This document shows positions 27,090-35,660 of a stretch of 64,000 bases of DNA, piece by piece (position 1 is the stretch's first letter; every line of letters starts with the position of its first letter). Source of the DNA: Hyphomicrobiales bacterium (GTDB lineage: Bacteria > Pseudomonadota > Alphaproteobacteria > Rhizobiales > Rhizobiaceae). Location: NCBI GenBank assembly GCA_900473175.1, contig UCKM01000015.1:124001-188000 (forward strand), in the 5' to 3' direction. The notes beneath the pieces were generated by a model. That model was given only the letters and a program-made list of their open reading frames with translations. It was not told the DNA's origin and did not search any database. Both the position numbers and the translations under genes were made by a program.

Positions 27090-27633
27090 TGGCGGCATTT
27101 CCCTTCAGTCTCGCGGCAATTGCCTTTATTCCTCTGTGTATGCTGACCTTGATGGAGGTTTCCGACAGGCCCGTGCTTTGTGCTATTTCGGCGATGGACT
27201 GGCCCTCGATCTTTGTCTGGTAGATCAGGTCGCGCGATTTTTCCGGCGCCGATTGCAAGAGCCGCTCTACATCCATGCGATCCGCCGCCGCATCTGACTG
27301 ATCATGCGCAAACAGGTCTTCGACGTCGTCGAGCGGAACCGTCGCCCGGATGCGGTTGCGCCTGAAATGATCGATCAGCTTGTAGCGTGCAATCGTATGC
27401 AGCCAGGCGGTGAACGGCCGGTCGACCTCATAGGTTGCGCGTCGCGTATGCAATGCCATCAGCACCTCCTGCACGAGGTCGTCGGCGTCGCCCTTGTGCG
27501 CATCCGCCAGCCGGCGCAGGAAATAAAAGCGCAGGTGTTTGGCCACATCGCTCAAGAGAACGCCATAGCTGCGCGCATCACCTGCCAGGCTAGCGAGCAT
27601 CAGTTCCTTCAAGCGTGCTTCGACCGAATGCAC
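27076..27633 (-). CDS. sigF: ECF sigma factor SigF (copy 1)
   Basis: A 185-residue ECF sigma factor. Region 2 includes DADDLVQEVLMALHTRRATY and PFTAWLHTIARYKLIDHFRR; region 4 includes SIAEIAQSTGLSETSIKVSI then HRGIKAI. This matches the SigF group partnered with NrsF. Start is a GTG giving VHSVEARLKEL, as in copy 2. It has its own GTAACC-N16-CGAA promoter 17-43 bases upstream, so it is autoregulated. The DNA-binding helices of the two copies are nearly identical, so both should read the same promoters. Confidence 0.93.
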   Translation of the reverse strand: MHSVEARLKELMLASLAGDARSYGVLLSDVAKHLRFYFLRRLADAHKGDADDLVQEVLMALHTRRATYEVDRPFTAWLHTIARYKLIDHFRRNRIRATVPLDDVEDLFAHDQSDAAADRMDVERLLQSAPEKSRDLIYQTKIEGQSIAEIAQSTGLSETSIKVSIHRGIKAIAARLKGNAANDDK

Positions 27634-27649
27634 TCCGATTCATTCCTTA

Positions 27650-27675
27650 TTCGTGCGGAGCGGGATAAAGGTTAC
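27650..27675 (-). promoter_or_regulatory. SigF-type promoter of sigF copy 1
   Basis: GTAACC (27670-27675, minus strand), 16 bases, then CGAA (27650-27653). Matches the GTAACC-N16-CGAA consensus described for Caulobacter SigF. Confidence 0.8.
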
Positions 27676-27732
27676 AGATGAGATGGAAGCCAGCGGCAGG
27701 TCAATGCTTCAAGCATGAATCCACCGAAGAAT

Positions 27733-27779
27733 GATCACCAATGCGTGATCGCTGTAACCAAAGCGCGCTGCCTCGCGAA
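27733..27779 (+). promoter_or_regulatory. SigF-type promoter of DUF1223 gene with upstream GATCAC dyad
   Basis: GTAACC at 27754-27759 is followed after exactly 16 bases by CGAA at 27776-27779. A perfect dyad, GATCAC-caatgc-GTGATC (27733-27750), ends three bases before the -35. The same dyad in the same position occurs at two other SigF promoters in the window. Confidence 0.75.
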
Positions 27780-27835
27780 TTGCCTGATGTGACCGGCAGA
27801 AGATCCGGTCCAAGTGGGAACGCGAGGAGATCAAG

Positions 27836-28546
27836 ATGGGTGCTCAACGAAACCGCGGCGGTGCGCTGGCGATTTTTGCCGCGACGGCAATGCTCGGCCT
27901 TGGTGCCGGCGCTGCCTTCGCCGACATGAAGCCGCTGACCGTTGTCGAACTCTTTACCAGCCAGGGTTGCTCCTCCTGTCCGCCAGCAAATGCCAACCTC
28001 ATCGAACTCAGCAAACGGCCTGGCATCCTCGCCCTGAGCTTTGGCGTCACTTATTGGGACCGGCTCGGCTGGAAGGATATCTTCGCCAAGCCTGAATACA
28101 CCGACCGGCAGGAGACCTATGAGGCGCCGCTTGGCCGAGACGGGCCCTTCACCCCGCAGATGGTGATCAACGGCCGCGCCGATGTCGTCGGCAACCGGAT
28201 TGGCGAAGTCGATCGGCTGATCGCGACGCAGGGCAAGGTCAATGCGCTGTCGCTCGATCTGAAGGGCCGTTCGCTGACGATTGGCGAGGGAACCGCGCCG
28301 GCGGGCAAGGCCGATATCTGGTTCGTCACCTATGACGAGCGGACAGTCAATGTGTCGGTCAAGCGCGGCGAAAACACCGGGCGCACGCTGCCGCACAAGA
28401 ATGTCGTGCACAGTCTCACGAAGCTCGGCAGCTGGGATGGCAAGGCGGAGACTGTGGACGTGCCCGCGGCAACGCCGGGCCTGCGTACCGCAATCCTGGT
28501 GCAGACGCCGAATGGCGGTCCGATCCTCGCAGCTGCAACACAATAG
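27836..28546 (+). CDS. DUF1223 secreted thioredoxin-fold protein
   Basis: A 236-residue protein with an N-terminal signal peptide (LGLGAGAAFADM) and the DUF1223 core. VVELFTSQGCSSCPPANANL holds a CSSC pair in thioredoxin-like position, and FTPQMVINGRADVVGNR holds the second family block. Members of this family sit in SigF regulons of alphaproteobacteria, and a periplasmic thiol-redox job is likely but not shown. It is preceded by an intact SigF-type promoter and a GGAG ribosome site. It is probably co-transcribed with the MXKDX-repeat gene that follows after about 108 bases. Confidence 0.87.
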   Translation: MGAQRNRGGALAIFAATAMLGLGAGAAFADMKPLTVVELFTSQGCSSCPPANANLIELSKRPGILALSFGVTYWDRLGWKDIFAKPEYTDRQETYEAPLGRDGPFTPQMVINGRADVVGNRIGEVDRLIATQGKVNALSLDLKGRSLTIGEGTAPAGKADIWFVTYDERTVNVSVKRGENTGRTLPHKNVVHSLTKLGSWDGKAETVDVPAATPGLRTAILVQTPNGGPILAAATQ

Positions 28547-28654
28547 CGAAATAAAGAGATTCCTGGCGATGTCCAGGATCACGTGGATGTCAGAGGCATC
28601 CGAAACTTGTTGGCACGTTTGACCGTGTCTCATTCTAACCAAGGAGAAAAACCC

Positions 28655-28921
28655 ATGAACATTCTTGCAAGCCGCATCGTCCTGTCGGCTTTCGTTCTCG
28701 CAACCGGCTTTGCTGGCGTAAATCTGGCCCAAGCAGAAGACGCGATGAAGCCGATGAACAAGGCCGACTGCATGAAGAAGGCCAAGATGGAAAAAGACAC
28801 GACCAAGATGAATGCCATGGTGAAGGAATGCGACACGATGGCGATGAAAAAGGATACAATGAAGCCTATGAAGAAGGACGCCATGGCGCCTGATGCAATG
28901 GCTGCTCCCAAGAAGAAGTAA
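28655..28921 (+). CDS. pentapeptide MXKDX-repeat secreted protein (copy 1)
   Basis: An 88-residue protein with a signal peptide (cleavage near NLAQAEDA) followed by repeats of the form M-x-K-D: MKKDTMK, MKKDAMAP and variants, ending APKKK. This is the MXKDX repeat family (TIGR02953). The mature part has about 20% Met and Lys plus two Cys (ADCMKK, KECDTM), suggesting soft-metal (Cu/Ag) binding; that is inference. It belongs with the DUF1223 gene under SigF control. A paralogue of exactly the same length lies at 52852-53118 beside the second sigF. Confidence 0.88.
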   Translation: MNILASRIVLSAFVLATGFAGVNLAQAEDAMKPMNKADCMKKAKMEKDTTKMNAMVKECDTMAMKKDTMKPMKKDAMAPDAMAAPKKK

Positions 28922-28949
28922 ATGTAGTGCTGAAGCTTTGCCGATCCTA

Positions 28950-28970
28950 CCCTCCCCCTCATGGGGAGGG
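28950..28970. terminator. GC-rich hairpin after MXKDX gene
   Basis: CCCTCCCC (28950-28957) pairs with GGGGAGGG (28963-28970) across a five-base loop. It has no U-run. It resembles short CCCC/GGGG intergenic repeats seen elsewhere in the window (42290, 52690). Confidence 0.4.
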
Positions 28971-29570
28971 GCGGAGCGACGGAAAGAGCAGTTGGAACGC
29001 TCGATCTTGCATCAGTAGAACCGGGTTTCATTCTCCCGGACCTGGCTGCGTCTTCTGCGGTAAACAGAATCCTGCTACGCTGAAGCTTGCCGTGCCTGGC
29101 GTGGCTACTCCTCCCCAGCTGGGCTGAGTGAGTGGGACTGGCGCCCGAACTTTGCACCCATCAGTGGTTATGGGAAGCTGTGCTAGCTCTATTTCCGCCA
29201 CTGAGACGGTGTATCGGTCAGGCTCGCCGCCGGAATCCGCAGACCTGCGATGGGCCGCTGCGGGCCAACAGGAGGGCGATAGAGGACAGTCTCCTGGAAT
29301 TGTTGAGCGCTGCGAGTGACGCAGGCTGACGAGACGGAAGTTATCGCCGCCATCATCGCCGTGGCTGAGGAGGCCCAGTTGCCACAAGATAAATTTGTGG
29401 GACCGTACGTCGACATTTTTCTGAGGAAATTCATGATGTAGCGCGACTAACGGGCCAGCGCGTGTCCGTTAGAGACGTCAACGCAGTGTTGCTGTTGCGT
29501 CGAGCCGCGGAGCCGGCACTCCATCCGATAACCAACCAATGTCGATCACGAAAACGTGTCGACCCGGACC
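28971..29570. other. intergenic, no clear gene
   Basis: About 600 bases. On the plus strand, 29240-29440 has coding-like pieces split by a frame change (RANRRAIEDSLLELLSAASD in one frame, then ADETEVIAAIIAVAEEAQLP ending VDIFLRKFMM in another). It may be a decayed small gene. I recognise no family. Confidence 0.35.
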
Positions 29571-29596
29571 GTAACCTGTCGGTCGCCCGGATCGAA
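29571..29596 (+). promoter_or_regulatory. SigF-type promoter of the buf operon
   Basis: GTAACC at 29571-29576, 16 bases, CGAA at 29593-29596. An imperfect dyad centred on CACG-aaaa-CGTG lies 20-35 bases upstream. It is about 55 bases before the bufA start. Confidence 0.8.
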
Positions 29597-29653
29597 TACC
29601 CGCTGTGTGCGTGAGAAAGAGCGCACGTGCAACTCAAATGGGAGATGGCAAAC

Positions 29654-29977
29654 ATGTCCACACAATCAACGGTAAGCGTCGCGATGCTGGCAGGCGCCGT
29701 AGCGACAGCACTTTCAACATTTGCGATGGCAGCACCGCTCACGGAGGCCGAGGGTAAGGCGGCGATGGCTGCAGGCAAGGAAAAATGCTTCGGGGTTGCG
29801 CTGAAGGGGCAGAATGACTGCGCTGCCGGCCCCGGCACAACCTGCCAGGGTACTTCTACTGTCGATTTCCAGGGAAATTCCTGGAAATTTGTACAAGGCG
29901 GCACCTGCACCAAACTCGAAATACCTGGAGATCGCCACGGTTCACCAGAACCGCTGAAGCGCGATCTGCCGGCTTAA
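29654..29977 (+). CDS. bufA: bufferin precursor BufA1 (DUF2282)
   Basis: A 107-residue DUF2282 protein with a signal peptide (cleavage near FAMA-AP, residue 26) and four cysteines: Cys45 (GKEKCFGVA), Cys56 (GQNDCAAG), Cys64 (TTCQGTS) and Cys85 (GGTCTKL). Bufferins are ribosomally made, post-translationally modified peptides in which Cys residues are converted to thiooxazole groups that bind copper. I chose the ATG at 29654 with GGGAG 9 bases upstream; ATGs at 29645 and a longer start at 29627 are alternatives. It is the first gene of bufABCD under a SigF promoter. The C-terminal tail ([13 protein letters not shown]) is longer and more charged than the core. Confidence 0.88.
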   Translation: MSTQSTVSVAMLAGAVATALSTFAMAAPLTEAEGKAAMAAGKEKCFGVALKGQNDCAAGPGTTCQGTSTVDFQGNSWKFVQGGTCTKLEIPGDRHGSPEPLKRDLPA

Positions 29978-30008
29978 CCAGCCCTAACGCCGGATTGCGG
30001 AGGTTACC

Positions 30009-30938
30009 ATGAACACATTCGTGGCACAGCCGGACTATTGTGGAGCGGTGCCGAGCCTCCGCCTTCCGGCGCATGCAATTGCAGGTCTCACAGGAACAAG
30101 CTTCAAGTACGAGCATTTGCAAACAATACTGGCCGATGACCGTACAGACGGTTTCTTCGAAGTTCACGCCGAGAACTATATGGGTGCAGGCGGGTGGCCA
30201 CACGAAGCGCTGACGCGCATCCGCAAAGATCATCCAGTCTCGCTTCACGGCGTGTGCATGTCGATTGGCGGGCCGCAGCCCCTGGACAAGTCGCATCTCG
30301 GACGCTTCAAGGGGTTGATCGAACGCTACGAGCCTGCGCTTGTATCCGAACATCTTGCGTGGTCGACGCACGAGACGACCTACTTCAACGATCTGCTGCC
30401 GCTGCCCTATACGCAAGCCACCCTCGCCCGCGTTGCCAACCATCTCGACGAGGTTCAGGAGACCATCGGCCGTCCGATCCTGCTGGAAAACCCGTCATCC
30501 TATCTGGTGTTTAAAGAGTCCACCATGAGCGAGACGGATTTCATCAGGGCTCTTGTCAGGCGCACTGGCTGCGGTTTGCTGCTCGACGTCAACAATGTAT
30601 TTGTTTCCGCCGCCAATCTCGGCTTTTCCGCGCTGGACTATCTGGCTGACTATCCCCTCGAATATGTCGGCGAAATTCATCTGGCAGGACATGCCGAACA
30701 GCAAGACGATGAAGGTGCCCTACTTCTTATCGACAGCCATGACGGACCGGTTGCCGACGCTGTCTGGAGACTGTTTGAGACCGTCGTCCGGCAGACCGGA
30801 CCGATCCCGACGCTTGTCGAATGGGACAGTGCCATTCCCGAGTGGCCCATCCTCAAGACGGAGGCGCTCGCGGCACAAGCTATTCTTGATCGCCATGCTC
30901 AGAGTTTCATGCTTGGAACCGTCCATGGCTCCGCTTGA
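30009..30938 (+). CDS. bufB: BufB, multinuclear iron-dependent oxidase (DUF692)
   Basis: A 309-residue TIM-barrel MNIO enzyme. Metal-ligand segments seen are FFEVHAENYM (Glu), PVSLHGVCMSIG (His), VSEHLAWS (His), LLENPSSYL (Glu), LLLDVNNVFV (Asp/Asn), EIHLAGHAE (His), IDSHDGPV (Asp, His) and VEWDSAIPEWP. MNIOs of this type oxidise cysteines of BufA to 5-thiooxazole. The next gene, bufC, overlaps its 3' end by 14 bases, so the enzyme-partner pair is translationally coupled. Confidence 0.93.
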   Translation: MNTFVAQPDYCGAVPSLRLPAHAIAGLTGTSFKYEHLQTILADDRTDGFFEVHAENYMGAGGWPHEALTRIRKDHPVSLHGVCMSIGGPQPLDKSHLGRFKGLIERYEPALVSEHLAWSTHETTYFNDLLPLPYTQATLARVANHLDEVQETIGRPILLENPSSYLVFKESTMSETDFIRALVRRTGCGLLLDVNNVFVSAANLGFSALDYLADYPLEYVGEIHLAGHAEQQDDEGALLLIDSHDGPVADAVWRLFETVVRQTGPIPTLVEWDSAIPEWPILKTEALAAQAILDRHAQSFMLGTVHGSA

Positions 30939-31716
30939 TCTTTTAGCTCAAATACCAAGTGGTGTATCAGCCAATGCGGCGGCTTTTGCGTCGGCCTTGC
31001 TTGATCCTGACAAGGCAACGCCCGTCCAGGTTTCGGGGCCCAACGGCAAGGTCGCGAACAAGCGCTACAATGTTTATCGCAACAACGTTACTGTCAGCCT
31101 CATCGAGGCGCTGGCAGCGACATTTCCGGCGACGCAGCAAATCACCGGCGAGGATTTTTTCCGGGCTATGGCACGGTTTCATGTGCGGGAGACGCCGCCG
31201 ACCTCACCGTTGCTGTTCGAGTACGGCCATGACTTTCCCGGATTCATCGAACGTTACGAATATGCACGGCCATTGCCCTGGCTGGCGGACGTAGCGCGTA
31301 TCGAACGCGCCTGGCTTGACGCCTATCACGCGGCCGACGTTTCGCCCCTGGCACCGCAGGATTTCGCTTCAGTTCTGCCGGAACAGCTTGGAACGATCGT
31401 GCTTGTACCGCATCCGGCAACGCACATCGTCTTTTCACCCTACCCGGTGGTCACCATTTTCGCAGCAAACCGCAGCGCTAATTCAGTCGGACCCATCGAC
31501 GCGACAGGACCCGAATGCGCCCTGGTGACCCGGCCCGCGCTCGATGTCACGGTTCGGACCCTGCCGCCTGGCGGCTTCACGTTCCTGGACCACCTCACCA
31601 AAGGCGAAACGTTTGGCGCGGCCGTTGCAGCGGCAATAGCCGCGTCTCCGGAATTCGATCTGTCCGCCAATATCATTGGGATGCTTCAGGCCGGGGTTTT
31701 TGCGGCGATCCATTAA
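30925..31716 (+). CDS. bufC: BufC, MNIO partner protein (DUF2063)
   Basis: A protein of about 263 residues in the HvfC/BufC family. The N-terminal DUF2063 domain includes YNVYRNNVTVSLIEALAATF and FPATQQITGEDFFRAMARFH, followed by a C-terminal RRE-like region (PYPVVTIFAANRS, GFTFLDHLTKGETFGAAV). BufC binds the BufA precursor and presents it to BufB. The ATG lies inside the end of bufB (14-base overlap). A longer in-frame start at 30553 would sit entirely within bufB and is rejected. Confidence 0.9.
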   Translation: MAPLDLLAQIPSGVSANAAAFASALLDPDKATPVQVSGPNGKVANKRYNVYRNNVTVSLIEALAATFPATQQITGEDFFRAMARFHVRETPPTSPLLFEYGHDFPGFIERYEYARPLPWLADVARIERAWLDAYHAADVSPLAPQDFASVLPEQLGTIVLVPHPATHIVFSPYPVVTIFAANRSANSVGPIDATGPECALVTRPALDVTVRTLPPGGFTFLDHLTKGETFGAAVAAAIAASPEFDLSANIIGMLQAGVFAAIH

Positions 31717-31728
31717 GGAGATTGAGGA

Positions 31729-32226
31729 ATGATTGAGGCTCACGGAGACATCGGCGACACCCCGAGGGGACTGCGCAGATTGTTTGAGCGGGCAAACCGC
31801 CTCATTGTCGCGGTTGCCCCACCATCCTTGACCCAGCTTGTATTGCGCATCGGACTCGCCGTGCCCTTCTGGAGATCAGGTATCAACAAGTGGGACGGCT
31901 TTCTGCAGTTGAACGATGTCGCGGTGCTGCTATTCAGTTCGGAGTTCAAGTTGCATTTGCCGGGCGGCCCATATGCATTCCCTGCACCCGGCATTTTTGC
32001 ATTTGCGGCTGCTTCGGCAGAGATTGTTTTGCCGCTGCTCCTTGTCATTGGACTTGCGACGCGATTTGCTGCTCTCAGTTTGTTGTTCATGACGCTAATC
32101 GTTGAACTCACCATCCCCGATGGCTGGCCTATCCACGTGACATGGACGGCAATGGCGCTCGGAATTATGGCCTGGGGACCCGGAAGGTTGTCACTTGATG
32201 ATTTGCTGACACGCAGCAAGCTCTGA
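31729..32226 (+). CDS. bufD: BufD, DoxX-family membrane protein
   Basis: A 165-residue DoxX protein with four transmembrane helices (including LVLRIGLAVPFWRSGINKWD, FAAASAEIVLPLLLVIGLAT and LLFMTLIVELTIP). DoxX proteins are quinone-linked or redox-associated membrane subunits; in buf operons the fourth gene is always of this type and its precise job is unresolved. It starts 12 bases after bufC with a good AGGAG site and closes the operon. Confidence 0.9.
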   Translation: MIEAHGDIGDTPRGLRRLFERANRLIVAVAPPSLTQLVLRIGLAVPFWRSGINKWDGFLQLNDVAVLLFSSEFKLHLPGGPYAFPAPGIFAFAAASAEIVLPLLLVIGLATRFAALSLLFMTLIVELTIPDGWPIHVTWTAMALGIMAWGPGRLSLDDLLTRSKL

Positions 32227-32419
32227 AAGAAACATACTTTCTCGCTGTGGATCCAGGCCATAAGACTTCGTCAATAGCCTAAAAGAACAGGGATAGACCA
32301 AAAGGAGGCCAACTTTCCGCGTGGTCTACCAGACCATTCGCAGCGGCCCGCCCGTATTACCGCGACCTCCAGAGCGAGCCCCCGTGAAAACACGGGGCGA
32401 AATCGCACGTCTGTCCGAA

Positions 32420-33367
32420 CTAACAACCCGATGCACTCGCCGCCCCTGTTCCTTGACCGGAAGCGTACATGCTCAGGATGCTGGTGACCGCGCGGTTCAT
32501 GGGTGTCGGTATGCCTAGTTCTTCGCCCAAGGCGGCGACCCCGCCACTCAACCACGGCAACTCCATCCGCTTGCCGCGATCAAGATCATGGTGCATCGAC
32601 GATGTCATCGAAGCTGGAAGTGTATCGCAAAAGGCGAGCCGGTCCGCGGCAAAGTCCGGAGCGAGGGGCACGCCTTTTGCCCGTCCGACGGCAACAGTCT
32701 CATTCATAATATCGAACAAGAGGGCGCGGGCAGCAGGATTTTCTCGGATTGGTCCAATGGTTTGGCGGATAGCCGCCTTCGTTGCCGATAGTCCGACGAG
32801 AAAGACATATTTCTCCCAGATCAGCCGTTCAATCTCGTTGCTGATATCGGTGTCGATGCCGCCGGCGATGCACGCTTGATTGAAGGCTTCGATCCGGGCG
32901 GTGCGGGTCCCATCATATTCGCCGAAAATGATGCGTTGCATTGTTCCGTCGTGCCGGATGGTTCCCGGCTCAGCGATTACGGCTGCGATATAGCAGAGTC
33001 CGCCGATGACGGCCCCAGGAGGCAAGATCTCGCGCAATACCTCGTCCTTATGGACGCCGTTCTGCAAAGAGAGGACCGCCGCGCCGCGTTCGGCCAATGG
33101 CTTGATTGTGGCGGCGGCCAGTTCCATGTCCCATAACTTCACGCCGACGATGACGAGGTCGACCGCACCGACTTTGCCGATGTCGCCAACCGCTTTGACA
33201 TCCCGCAGATGGACGTCACCACGTTGGCTGATTACACGCAGCCCGTCCCTTTGAATGGTTGCAAGATGGGCGCCGCGCGCGACGAAGGTCACATCGGTAC
33301 CGCCGGCTGCGAGTCGTGCCCCAAAATAACCGCCGACGGCTCCTGCTCCGAGAATCGCAATACGCAT
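32420..33367 (-). CDS. panE: 2-dehydropantoate 2-reductase
   Basis: A 315-residue ketopantoate reductase. The N-terminal Rossmann motif is ILGAGAVGGYFGARLAAGG; the catalytic Lys region is NEIERLIWEKYVFLVGLSA and the substrate Ser/Asp region is SSMHHDLDRGKRMELPWL. The enzyme reduces ketopantoate to pantoate with NADPH for pantothenate synthesis. Many alphaproteobacteria carry several paralogues, so the true substrate could be another 2-keto acid. The gene is alone and marks the left border of the cassette-like region. Confidence 0.85.
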   Translation of the reverse strand: MRIAILGAGAVGGYFGARLAAGGTDVTFVARGAHLATIQRDGLRVISQRGDVHLRDVKAVGDIGKVGAVDLVIVGVKLWDMELAAATIKPLAERGAAVLSLQNGVHKDEVLREILPPGAVIGGLCYIAAVIAEPGTIRHDGTMQRIIFGEYDGTRTARIEAFNQACIAGGIDTDISNEIERLIWEKYVFLVGLSATKAAIRQTIGPIRENPAARALLFDIMNETVAVGRAKGVPLAPDFAADRLAFCDTLPASMTSSMHHDLDRGKRMELPWLSGGVAALGEELGIPTPMNRAVTSILSMYASGQGTGAASASGC

Positions 33368-33746
33368 GATCGTGCCTCCAGGAAATGAGAATGGGGTTCA
33401 ATATCAAGATATGCTACGCCCGCTCACTGATAGCCGTACAAACGAGTTTATACTGCTAAAACGAGTATTTCCGAGGAATTCCGTTTTTAATTATGTGGCC
33501 TGTGCTCGATCTTCGCCTCCCAAATCGGCGTTGTACAATGTGGTCAGACAGCAGTACCTTTTGAAAATGCCGATAATAGCAGTTCTTGATTGGGGACAAA
33601 AATTCTTCTGTGGACGTATATGGACTCCGCTCAATTACAACAAGTTTTGGCTGAGTGCGTATCTGGTCACGACTGCTGGGCGGTCACAGCTTGATCGCCA
33701 CGCGCTAATTCGGAACGCCACAGACTACCGAGTTGAGGTCTATGCG
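33368..33746. other. AT-richer non-coding stretch at the left border of the repeat array
   Basis: About 380 bases with visibly lower GC than panE and no open frame with a ribosome site. It may be the remnant of a lost cassette. Confidence 0.45.
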
Positions 33747-33863
33747 ACAAATTTTCCAATGCTTATAATTTCGTGCCGATCGCGGTTTGTTGGGGGGGAG
33801 TGTTCGAAACGGGCCTTCGCTACCGATCAAAGCGCACTGGCCCACTTATGGGCCGGTGCGCTT
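33747..33863 (+). repeat. tRNA-3'-end-like dispersed repeat, copy A, with hairpin
   Basis: It begins CAAATTTTCC, then a G-run (33790s), then GTTCGAAACG and CCTTCGCTACC (core 33802-33824). A hairpin follows: AAGCGCAC-T-GGCCCA (33830-33844), a four-base loop, TGGGCC-G-GTGCGCTT (33849-33863). The last core base is G rather than A. The hairpin could act as a terminator but lacks a T-run. Confidence 0.8.
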
Positions 33864-33983
33864 CTATTCCATGAAGACCAGACTGTAAGAAATCGCCTGC
33901 ACTAATTGTTCCCTTGAAACGACAACGTGTGCTGTGTCACAGAGCTGTTGAGGGGATCGCAATCGAAAGTGCGGTGTTGTCTA

Positions 33984-34550
33984 ATGAGTGGTTCAAAAGA
34001 AGAAATGGTAGCACCGTTGCTTTCCAAATCAGTTGCGGCTCTACTCTTGGTTTGGTTTTCGCTCGGATGCCTGCCGATTTTCGTAACGATGTTCTATAAC
34101 TTCGTGCCATCGACGGAATGGATTTCGACGACCAGCCTTCCCGGTCTTGCTGCTGGATTGGCCACTGCCGCCTTCATGACTTGGGCTATGGTGAAGGCAC
34201 CACCCGATGTCTCGACAAGCGAGATGAAGAAGAAAGCTAGCGCATTGGCCACTGCTTTCTTTGGTTATTTTTTGGGAAAGAACGCCGCCGTCATCGCCGT
34301 TCCAATGATCCTGGCGTTGATTGTCGGCCATCAGGTCGAGCTCCCGTTTACCGTCGCGCGGGCCGATGGATACGGTACCAAACATTGCCACTCGCTGGTT
34401 GAGCTCCAAGGCCTACCGCTCCTCTTCGACAGAGTTTGTGGCGTCTCGATCGCCTTCAAGCAAGGCCTCGCACCCAGGACGCGCATAGTCGTCATCGGCC
34501 GCGGCACCAGTTTAGGTGTCTATGCAAAAAGTCTGCGCCGGGTGGATTGA
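33984..34550 (+). CDS. hypothetical multi-pass membrane protein (cassette 1)
   Basis: A protein of about 188 residues. It has three or four hydrophobic segments (SVAALLLVWFSLGCLPIFVT, SLPGLAAGLATAAFMTWAMV, FFGYFLGKNAAVIAVPMILA), then a soluble C-terminal part ending RIVVIGRGTSLGVYAKSLRR. No family recognised. The start is uncertain: the ATG at 33984 or one at 34005, which is preceded by AGAAGAA. The gene lies between repeat copy A and the truncated copy A', and is the only gene of its interval. Confidence 0.5.
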   Translation: MSGSKEEMVAPLLSKSVAALLLVWFSLGCLPIFVTMFYNFVPSTEWISTTSLPGLAAGLATAAFMTWAMVKAPPDVSTSEMKKKASALATAFFGYFLGKNAAVIAVPMILALIVGHQVELPFTVARADGYGTKHCHSLVELQGLPLLFDRVCGVSIAFKQGLAPRTRIVVIGRGTSLGVYAKSLRRVD

Positions 34551-34555
34551 CGACA

Positions 34556-34600
34556 ACAATGACCGCAACGGGCCATTAGCGGGCCGGTGCTCCTGCTTTC
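34556..34600 (+). repeat. right-half remnant of the dispersed repeat (A')
   Basis: The sequence keeps AACAA...GGGCC-attagc-GGGCCGGTGC and GCTTT, that is, only the hairpin half seen after copies A, D and E. The tRNA-like core and left part are absent. It directly follows the stop of the membrane protein gene. Confidence 0.55.
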
Positions 34601-34628
34601 CACTACCGTCTGGCAATCGATTAGGCCC

Positions 34629-34730
34629 GGAATTTTCCCATGCTGATTAATCCGCATTCATCGCGAATTCGCATCTCCCTAGATGGGGGGGACCGATCGA
34701 AACGCACCTTCGCTACCAATATTCCGCAAC
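34629..34730 (+). repeat. tRNA-3'-end-like dispersed repeat, copy B
   Basis: GGAATTTTCCC start, G-run at 34685-34691, core at 34695-34718 reading GATCGAAACG then CACCTTCGCTACCA. The core is followed by ATATTCC rather than the hairpin. Confidence 0.8.
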
Positions 34731-34751
34731 GCATAAAAATTGAGTTTAAAG

Positions 34752-35171
34752 TTAGCCGATCGGCTGGCGGCTAGTCCAACGCTCTTGCGGTTTGCCTGCC
34801 CACGATGAGCCGAGTGGCTGCATCGACAACCAAGTTTCCACAAGCTTCCCCGCCTCCGTTCGATACGACTGCATTCCTGCCCGGCTGCGAGGTTCCCCGG
34901 TAGCTGTATCAGTCCACTTGAAGGCAAATCGAAACCATGCGCGGTCGTCGCCGAAAGAATGGTCGTACACCACAACGCGTATGTCCGGTCGCTCTTTTTT
35001 CACCGCAGCAATCTCCGCAGCGTAGGCTTCTCGCGTCACGGTGCGATCGCCCCCCTCGTCATGGCGAACATAATGATCCCCTACACAACTCGGCACCAGA
35101 TCGTATTGCCCCTCATGCCAGACTTTTTCCCATCGGTCGAACAAATCGCTGATCTTGGAATGATCCGTCAC
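34752..35171 (-). CDS. SnoaL/NTF2-like protein (cassette 2)
   Basis: A protein of about 139 residues with the NTF2-like cone fold. It reads FDRWEKVWHEGQYDLVPSCV, HYVRHDEGGDRTVTREAYAA, AWFRFAFKWTDTATGEPRSR and AGMQSYRTEAGKLVETWLSM, the standard SnoaL-like order of helix then curved sheet. Such proteins are small isomerases, cyclases or binding proteins; the substrate is unknown. I chose the GTG at 35171 (V-T-D-H-S) because AAGGAG lies 8 bases upstream; the ATG at 35243 has no ribosome site. It is on the opposite strand to the flanking repeats. Confidence 0.72.
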   Translation of the reverse strand: MTDHSKISDLFDRWEKVWHEGQYDLVPSCVGDHYVRHDEGGDRTVTREAYAAEIAAVKKERPDIRVVVYDHSFGDDRAWFRFAFKWTDTATGEPRSRAGMQSYRTEAGKLVETWLSMQPLGSSWAGKPQERWTSRQPIG

Positions 35172-35238
35172 TACTAAACTCCTTATTTCATCCTCGTATG
35201 TGTTGATCTGGCCCCATGTAGCAGGATGAGGTTTATGC

Positions 35239-35335
35239 TGCAAATTTCCCGATACTAAAGGTGTCTAGTGCGGCGGGGGATTTAACCCCCTTCGTTGGGG
35301 GGACTGCGCGAAACGTACCTTCGCTACCATTCTCC
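35239..35335 (+). repeat. tRNA-3'-end-like dispersed repeat, copy C
   Basis: GCAAATTTCCC start, G-run at 35297-35302, core at 35306-35329 ending ACCTTCGCTACCA, followed by TTCTCC. No hairpin follows. Confidence 0.8.
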
Positions 35336-35660
35336 AAAATGGCAGTTATTTCAATATCTTAGATGGAATCCTCCTACCATTCCTACCAATTATTCCTACC
35401 AATCATTTCGTCCAATTCGTCGCACTGAGTTCTTGGCCTGTTCCAATCCCTAGGTCGCAAAGGTCCGACCGAGGGCTGTCACCCGAAGGTAAAGGCCGTT
35501 ACGGCTGACTTCGAGCGGTGGAGACCAAATTGCCACTATGGATCGCTGGACGGTTGACGTAGGTGGGCTAGGGACATCGAGGGGGTGCATAGGGGATCGA
35601 GGTACTGCCGCTTTCACGCACCTTTGTACACAAAATGCAATTAATTGCACATACCCAACA
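35336..35660. other. intergenic, nothing recognised
   Basis: About 325 bases with short direct repeats of CCTACCA/CCAAT near 35375-35410. A minus-strand frame at 35450-35650 shows no family match and no convincing ribosome site. Confidence 0.4.

Noticed and set aside
27733-27750. rho-independent terminator
   Set aside because: The dyad lacks a T-run and sits at a fixed distance from SigF promoters, so a regulatory site is the better reading.
30553-30924. long N-terminal extension of bufC
   Set aside because: Lies entirely inside bufB in another frame; the ATG at 30925 gives the normal BufC N-terminus.
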